Shown here one piece after another: positions 57,562 to 64,000 of a stretch of DNA of 64,000 nucleotides (positions are counted from its first letter, which is position 1; each line of letters starts with the position of its first letter). The DNA comes from Fremontodendron californicum. Lineage: Eukaryota > Streptophyta > Magnoliopsida > Malvales > Malvaceae. A model generated the notes under the pieces. The model was not told the DNA's origin, searched no databases, and was given only the letters and a program-made list of their open reading frames with translations. Both the position numbers and the translations under genes were made by a program. The stretch spans positions 17,845,001-17,909,000 of the forward strand of contig JAULJL010000028.1 in the NCBI GenBank assembly GCA_030761205.1, read 5' to 3'.

Positions 57562-60500
57562 AAGGTTTTGAAAATGACCTTGAAAAAGGCATGGAATCGC
57601 TACCAATCTTTTTTACTAGGTGTGATCGGCCACCTATTAAAATCGGTTATATAAAACATTTTAAAATTAATTAAAATATTTTTAAAACCAATTTCAAGTC
57701 TGCGTTAATAAACCAGAGAAATCAAAGAAGCGGGTTCGGGACTCAATTACATGTGGGGAAGGATTAGCACCCCCATAACGCCCGTATAAAATGGTACCTT
57801 ATTAATCGTGTGCTATCTCAAGTCTCGGTAAAAAAGTTGGTTTTAAATTTAGTAGTTCAAGTTAATTCCCAATTTAAAGAAAAATAATTCCATTTTTATT
57901 TGAAAATAATCCGGAATTTATTAATTCAAAATTTTCCTATATTTCCCAACAAACGTGGCAAAATAAAGAAATTTTTATTTATTTGGAAAATTTTCCGAAT
58001 CATTCTCGTTTTAAAGAAGATATTCCGTTATTAATGGTAATTGATGATTTCCTCCCTAGCAAACTCGTCAAAGAACTCATGAATTATTTTAACTCGAAAA
58101 TATCTTTATTTCATTGAAAATCATTACCTTTTTCAAAACATTTTAGAAAATATGAATATGAATATGTGTGACATAAAGAAAATGACATAGAAAGTCTAGA
58201 TAATATAATGCAACCTAAATGGTATGATATAATTAAATGTCATAGCATATTCTATATGAAATGAAATATCCTAAGTCATATGATATATTCTAAATGAAAT
58301 GAAATAACCTAGGTAACATGATATATTGTATATGAAATGAAATATCCTAAGTCATATGATATATTCTAAACGAAATGAAATGACCTAGGTAACATAATAT
58401 AATCTATATGAAATGAAATATCCTAAGTCACATGGTATATTCTAAATGAAAAGAAATATCCTAAGTGACATAATATATTCTAAATGAAATAAATTGACCT
58501 AGGTAACATAATATATTCTATATGAAATGAAATATCCTGAGTCACATGATATATTCTAAATGGAATAAAAAGTTTTAAATGACATGGAAAATACAAATGA
58601 TATGGCATATAATCTAAATGATATGAAATGACATGAAACATAAAATAATGCTATCATATAATATGCATGAAAATAAAAATAAATATAATAATGCATGAAC
58701 ATAGTATATGCTAAATAATATGACAAAAATAACTAAATAAAAAGCATAGGATGTCATGAAATATTCAAAACGATATAATAAACAACATAATATCAAAAAT
58801 ATAAATAAAAAATAATAACACCATGGAAATTATCATAGCAAAAATCATATATTATATTGTATGCATGAATATGAAAAATGAAATGCATGAAAATGTATTT
58901 TTTCCTTTAATTAAGGAAATCCGTATTCTAAAAAGATATCCGGCTACCTTAGGAAAATATATCAAATTAAATATTCTAAAACAAAAAAAAAAACTTTATG
59001 ATTGTTTGAAAACAATTTTGAAAGAAACTTGAATGAAGATTGAAGATTGAAGCCCGAGCCAAACCCTTTAAAAATGGCTCTAATTTCCTAAGTTTAAAAT
59101 CTCGGACTTGACCACCCTTAACTCGAGGTTTATAAAATCATTTTTAGAGTTTAAAAAGGCTTAGAAATTACCCTAAGACAGTAGCTAAAGTTTCTAACCA
59201 ATCCCCTCTAAATGCCTTAGCCAAATTTAACAATTGGTTTTCTTTTGAATTCAAATCTGCCTCTACTGTCCGATTTTAAAACATGATTTTTTGACCTATT
59301 TTTAAAAATTTTAAAAAATCTAAAAAAAAATATTGGAGACTCAAAACATGTAAAAATACAGGATAAAAAATTGACTTAATTTTTTATTTAAATATGACTT
59401 CCCAGAAAAATCGAGAAAGTCTGAATACTGGGTGAAAAACTGTTTTGCCAAAACACATTTGTTTTCCTTTGATAAAATCATTTAAAAATCAAAGTAAAAA
59501 TGTTGGAGACTCTCCTAAAGACCCACAAATAGTAGCTAATACTTTTAAAAAGTTAGACAAAAATTGGCTAAGTAAAAAAAAAATGACAAAGGTAGAATAA
59601 TCAATTTGACAACTCTTTAATTTTCCACAAGTATGCTCAAGTGAGCATGACTTTGAACCATTGATTGGTCTAAGTCATAAATCATGTGGCATGACATGAA
59701 ATGCATGATTATACAGAAAATTGAATGCATGATTTAAAACCTAAATGACATGAAAAATGCATGGCATAGAGAATATGGCCTAGACCTAAAATGAACTTGC
59801 ATGGCATTTAATGCAACTTAGGTCTAAAATGCATGAAATGCATGGCAATGCAAATGAGACCTAGACCTAAAAAATGCATGGCAATAACACAAACACATGG
59901 CATATTAAATACAAGACTAAAAAGGAAACATGCTAAACTAAGCAATCATAATGCAAATGCATGAATATAGCTAGACATTTTCACAAACACATGGCATGGT
60001 CTATAGCTAAACTACCACAATCAAGCTAATCTACCACAAGTAAGTTAACCTACCACAACAAATCACATAAACAAGATCAAACACAAAATCATTTAACAAA
60101 AGTGATTCATTCAACCATGATGAAAAATAGAGAAAAACTTGTTTTCTTGATTTCTTTTAAAAAACAAAGTAGAAGCTCCTTATAACTTATTTTAAAAAAC
60201 AAGTTTATTTCATAAAAGAGAATAAAATGACAATCAAAATATCAAAATCATGTCAACAAAGTATGATAAAACCATGAAAGAACATAGCTACCTTGCTCTA
60301 GCTTTCCAAATCAAGAAGTAGCAAGCCAAACCTTTCTTTTTTTCTTCTCTTTTTTTCTCCTCTCTTTTTTCTTTCTCTCTTTTTCTCTTTTTTTTTTCTT
60401 AGCTACTGCCTCTATTCAGCCTCTAAAGCTCCAGCAAAAATCTGAATTCCCCCCCTTTCCCAAATGCCTTGGCCAAATGGTGTATAGAATTCTCTAGAAT

Positions 60501-62133
60501 GTTGTAGTTTTTCCTAACCAATTTTGATCCAATGGCCCTTAATCCAATATGTTTTCTATGTAAAAATCCCACTATTAGGTTGGAATAATCTGCCTCTAAA
60601 TATATGATGTCGTGAAGATGATGTCATAAATAGGATCTTAAATATGACATCATCCCTCTCCAACCATTGGTGCATATGTTGCAAATTCAAAGGCTTGATC
60701 ACAAAAATAACTACCTTCCTCTTCTCTCTTGGCCTTTATATGAAATGGCTCAGCAAAATTAATCTCCATCATGGGCTTGGCTGATTTCCCTCTTAAGCCC
60801 AATTCTATTGCAAGAAAAGCCATTTTCGGTTTCTTCGATAAAATGACCTTTTTGACCCCCGAACCTAAATAAATAGCAAACGGACTCCAAATTCAAATTT
60901 TATTTTTTCAATACTTCTTAAATAATAAAAATTTAATTCTGGAAGTTTTCAAAATTTTCTGAGTCCATTTGCTATTTTTTTGGAATTTTTCTTCCAAAAT
61001 TGCCCTTTTGTGTACCCGAACTTTTACCATTTTTTAAACGAGCTCCGAATCCAGATTTTTCTTCACCAATCTATTCCAAATAAATTAAAAGTGTGATCTG
61101 GAAGTTTTGGTAATTATTGGAGCTAATTTGCTATTTTTTCGGGATTTATCTACTTGAATTTATACATTGTGGGCCCGGGATTTGTTCATTTTGCAAACGA
61201 ACTCCAAATCCAGATTTTATTTTGCCAATCTCTTCCAAATAATTTAAGAACAAGATCTGCAAATTTTCAGAATTTTAGGAACTCATTTGCTATTTTTTCG
61301 GAATTTATCTCTTTGAATTTCTACATAGTGGACTCGGGATTTGGCCATTTTACAAACAAACTTCGAATCCATATTTTCTTTTTCCAATCTCTTTGAAATG
61401 ATTTAAGAATGAGATCTGCAAATTTTTAGAATCTTTGGAGCTCATTTGCTATTTTTCCCAAATTTTCCAATTTTGCCCTTTTACCTTCGAAGCCCGATTT
61501 TGCTCAAAAGAAGTCCGATTTTCAGATTTTCTTTTCCTGTATCTTTTTCATATATTGAATTGGATTTGATCCGAAAACATCCAATTTTTACGATCAATTT
61601 CCCTTTCGATTTGATTTTTCCTTTTTTTCATTGTCGGGAATTTCCTTATTTTTTCGTTTTTCCTCCAATCGATTTTATCGGAATTTCTTCAAACTGAGCC
61701 TTGGGCTATCCTTGTTTACTCACTCCTCATCAATTAAGGGCTTTAGTTTTACCGAATCGGGCCATTTCTGCAATTTTCCCCAATTTCACCAAAATCAACT
61801 AAAGCCCTAATTCTCGGTTTTCTTTCGGATTGACTTTCCCCTTCAATTTTTCTTCCAAATAGCTTATCCATTACCCATAGCCAGTGCTTATCTTTCATTT
61901 GGAACCCTCAATTCTGACCAATTTGATCGTTTAAGCACTTTTCCCCAAATTTCCCGAACTAGGGTTTTCTTTCTACTGAATCTCCGTAACTCAACTTTCG
62001 AACTCCATATCTTTCAATGTAGACCTCGGATTATCAAAATTCTTTCACCATTTTTCAATTGAACTTCAGATCTTGATTTTGAAAGTGGGTTGACTTTTTT
62101 AGTAGTTGACTTTTCAAGGTTGACTTTTTTAGT
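57562..62133 (-). repeat. LTR3: Ogre/Tat-like LTR truncated at both ends
   Basis: Begins at a point equivalent to LTR2 position 41832 (AAGGTTTTGAAAATGACC) and is collinear to 62133, where the W-box cluster is cut after its third TTGACT (62090, 62106, 62120) by the Copia-type sequence. The last ~130-180 bp of U3 are missing. Contains eight 38-bp units (58270-58573). Shares with LTR2 variants such as GCGTTAATAAACC and ACTCAATTAC that LTR1 and the solo LTR lack. Confidence 0.85.
58270..58573. repeat. 38-bp VNTR in LTR3, eight units
   Basis: CCTA(A/G)G or CCTGAG starts at 58270, 58308, 58346, 58384, 58422, 58460, 58498 and 58536, each exactly 38 apart. Confidence 0.93.
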
Positions 62134-64000
62134 AATTGGCAAAGGACTAGCCAGTGGATAGAAATTGCTAGCCAGTTCTAAAGTTACATGTTTGGAAATT
62201 ATAAGAACATAAAATTGTTAGTATATGCCCTAGAGCCAATCGGATTGGACAAGGGATATACAATTAATAATGCAAACCCATCACTATTACTTAGTGATAC
62301 AAGGTTTTCCTTTAGGTTAGTACGATGATAAAGAGTTTTAAGTACTAATCGGATAAAGCCAATGGAACATAATGGCCTTGCAAAGGAATTATAAAGAGTT
62401 ATAATTGTGAGATCCTTATGCATCAAAGCCTTGTTCCTCAAACTGTTCATGGTCATCGTATTGCCAAGACGAAGCATTGGCAATGCTTAAAGACTCATAC
62501 ATGTTAAGCCTTCTTACTTATGAAGTAAGCAACCAATCTCATTAGGTTGAAGTATGAGGGATACTTGGGATAACATGTAGGTGCTTTTCTGTTGAACAAG
62601 TTCACTGAACATGACCTACTGTGAGAACTCCATTTGGTATGGTCACTCAAGTGTCTATGGAAATGTTCTCACGTGCCAGTCGTGTAAATTAGTCCTCAGA
62701 CTTGTGATACCAAGTCATATTGTATGGGGAGTGTCATACTTTGATTCCATCACGAACGAGTCCTAAATGAATGGATGCTTATGGTAGGATGATTTTGGGT
62801 ATAACATGAACCATACGAAGATGAATGAGTGATCCAGAGAGGATTCACCACTCCAAGTGACATCGGAGACATATCTCATCTGCTCTTGGCTTTGGTTAAC
62901 TTGATAAAGTCTTCGGCCGAAGCATGATGGATTTAGGAGAAATTGTTTCTCTAACTTCATAAGGTTATCCATAAGCTGCAGGAACTAATATGGATTGAAC
63001 ATGAGTAGACACTGCACCATGCTCATGGGTTATCCCGGATATTAGGTGAAAGGACCGTATTACATGATAGGCTGGTTACTGAATGGTTTCAATGAGGTCA
63101 CGTTGACTTCTTAACATTTGGGTGGCATGATGGGTTGCTGGATCCCGCTCTTAATTTATGGGTATAAATTAATGAGATTAATTTATAAGCATTGCCAACA
63201 TGTTGGGAACCTAATGGGTCACACACAAAGACGGAATTGTTGGCTTAAACTTGGGATTTAATTAAGTAATAACTTAATCGAATAAAAGGTTAATTTGGAG
63301 GACCTAATTGAATAAGATTCAAATTAAGAAGGTTAAGACATAATTTGGATTTGAGACATCTAAATATGATGTCTTAACAAGACAATAAGGATAAGCTTGT
63401 CTTAAGCAGACCATATCTTAATTTAGACATGTCTTAAGATAAGGTTGTCTTGGCTGAAAATAAGAAGTTGTCCGAAATGAGAAAAAATTTCTCGTTTTAG
63501 AGGAGTTTGATTGTGAATCAAATTTCGACTTCACGTATTTCACTAAACCAAAAATTGCTTCGATTATGTCAAGTCCAAGTCCGGCACTAAGAGTTAGTGT
63601 TTGACTAGGAATCTAACACTTGTTAAGTGAAAGAGTTTCACTTGAACAAGGACTCTGTTAATCCAAGCTGGTTGAGTTCGATTACGACTCTAAGAGTTTG
63701 ATCTGGAATCAAACTCTTATCACTATGAAACCGAGCAATTAATATAGACATAATCCGGGATAGGTTCAACCTTGGCTTTAAGAGTTAGAGTTTTGGTTGA
63801 ACTGGGATGATTGAGGTTGAAAGAGTTTCACCTCAACTAGGTTGTTTTATTTAACTTAAACTCCTATCCCTTATCTATCCAAGGCAGCAGAATCGGGACT
63901 TAAAAGTGTCTAGGATCATCCAAGCTTATGTGATAAGAATTTGGGTAGAACTAGATCACTTTAAAAAGGAGAAGAGTTCTCTTAATATTAAGAGTTTAAA
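62134..64000 (+). repeat. Copia-type LTR sequence (copy 2), cut by window end
   Basis: Matches 14964-16830 at a fixed offset of 47170 bases with scattered single-base differences. Candidate LTR starts are TGTTAGTATATGCCC at 62216 and TGTTGGGAA at 63201. Its left edge abuts truncated LTR3. Frames at 62199-62483 and 62763-62972 (minus) correspond to those in copy 1 and are not supported as genes. Confidence 0.8.

Overview
This window is plant nuclear DNA, most likely from a eudicot. It is AT-rich and built almost wholly of LTR retrotransposons, many inserted into or recombined with one another. I find no ordinary intron-bearing host gene, no rRNA or tRNA gene and no CRISPR array. The evidence for a plant is the set of element types: an Athila-like element with a tRNA-Asp primer site, long-LTR Ogre/Tat-like elements with a tRNA-Arg-type primer site and degenerate Gag, and Copia-type LTRs with a tRNA-iMet-type primer site. 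The species cannot be named from what I see.

Layout. (1) 1-8095: a very young Athila-like element (E1) whose 5' LTR is cut by the window edge. It has a PBS, a Gag-like ORF, no pol, and two extra intact ORFs before its PPT and 3' LTR. The first (2431-2967) resembles the cysteine-rich nucleic-acid-binding protein of carlavirus-type plant RNA viruses. The second (3335-3982) is an intronless LOG-family cytokinin-activating enzyme. The two cargo ORFs lie between imperfect direct repeats. (2) 8096-11577: a truncated Ogre/Tat-like LTR in + orientation, filled by an ATGCCATGTCAT satellite. (3) 11578-14963: degenerate retroelement remains with a broken gag. (4) 14964-18820: a Copia-type LTR with PBS and leader. 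(5) 18821-19426: AT-rich DNA with degenerate ~178-bp repeats.

(6) 19427-62133: a complex of minus-strand Ogre/Tat-like sequences. The order is LTR0, INT0, LTR1, INT1, LTR2, INT2, LTR3. LTR2 carries a solo LTR of the same family with a 5-bp target duplication. LTRs are 4.4-5.0 kb. Internal regions hold two broken gag-derived genes and no recognisable pol. (7) 62134-64000: a second copy of the Copia-type sequence in (4).

How the parts work together. None of the elements in view encodes reverse transcriptase or integrase that I can recognise, so all would depend on enzymes from elsewhere. E1 is the exceptional one. Its two LTR copies differ at about 2 of 803 aligned bases, and it carries one cargo ORF that may bind nucleic acids or counter silencing and one that should release active cytokinin. 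Whether this cargo helps the element, for example by suppressing RNA silencing and promoting dividing cells, is a hypothesis. The coding resemblance, element structure and capture-like flanks are what the sequence shows.
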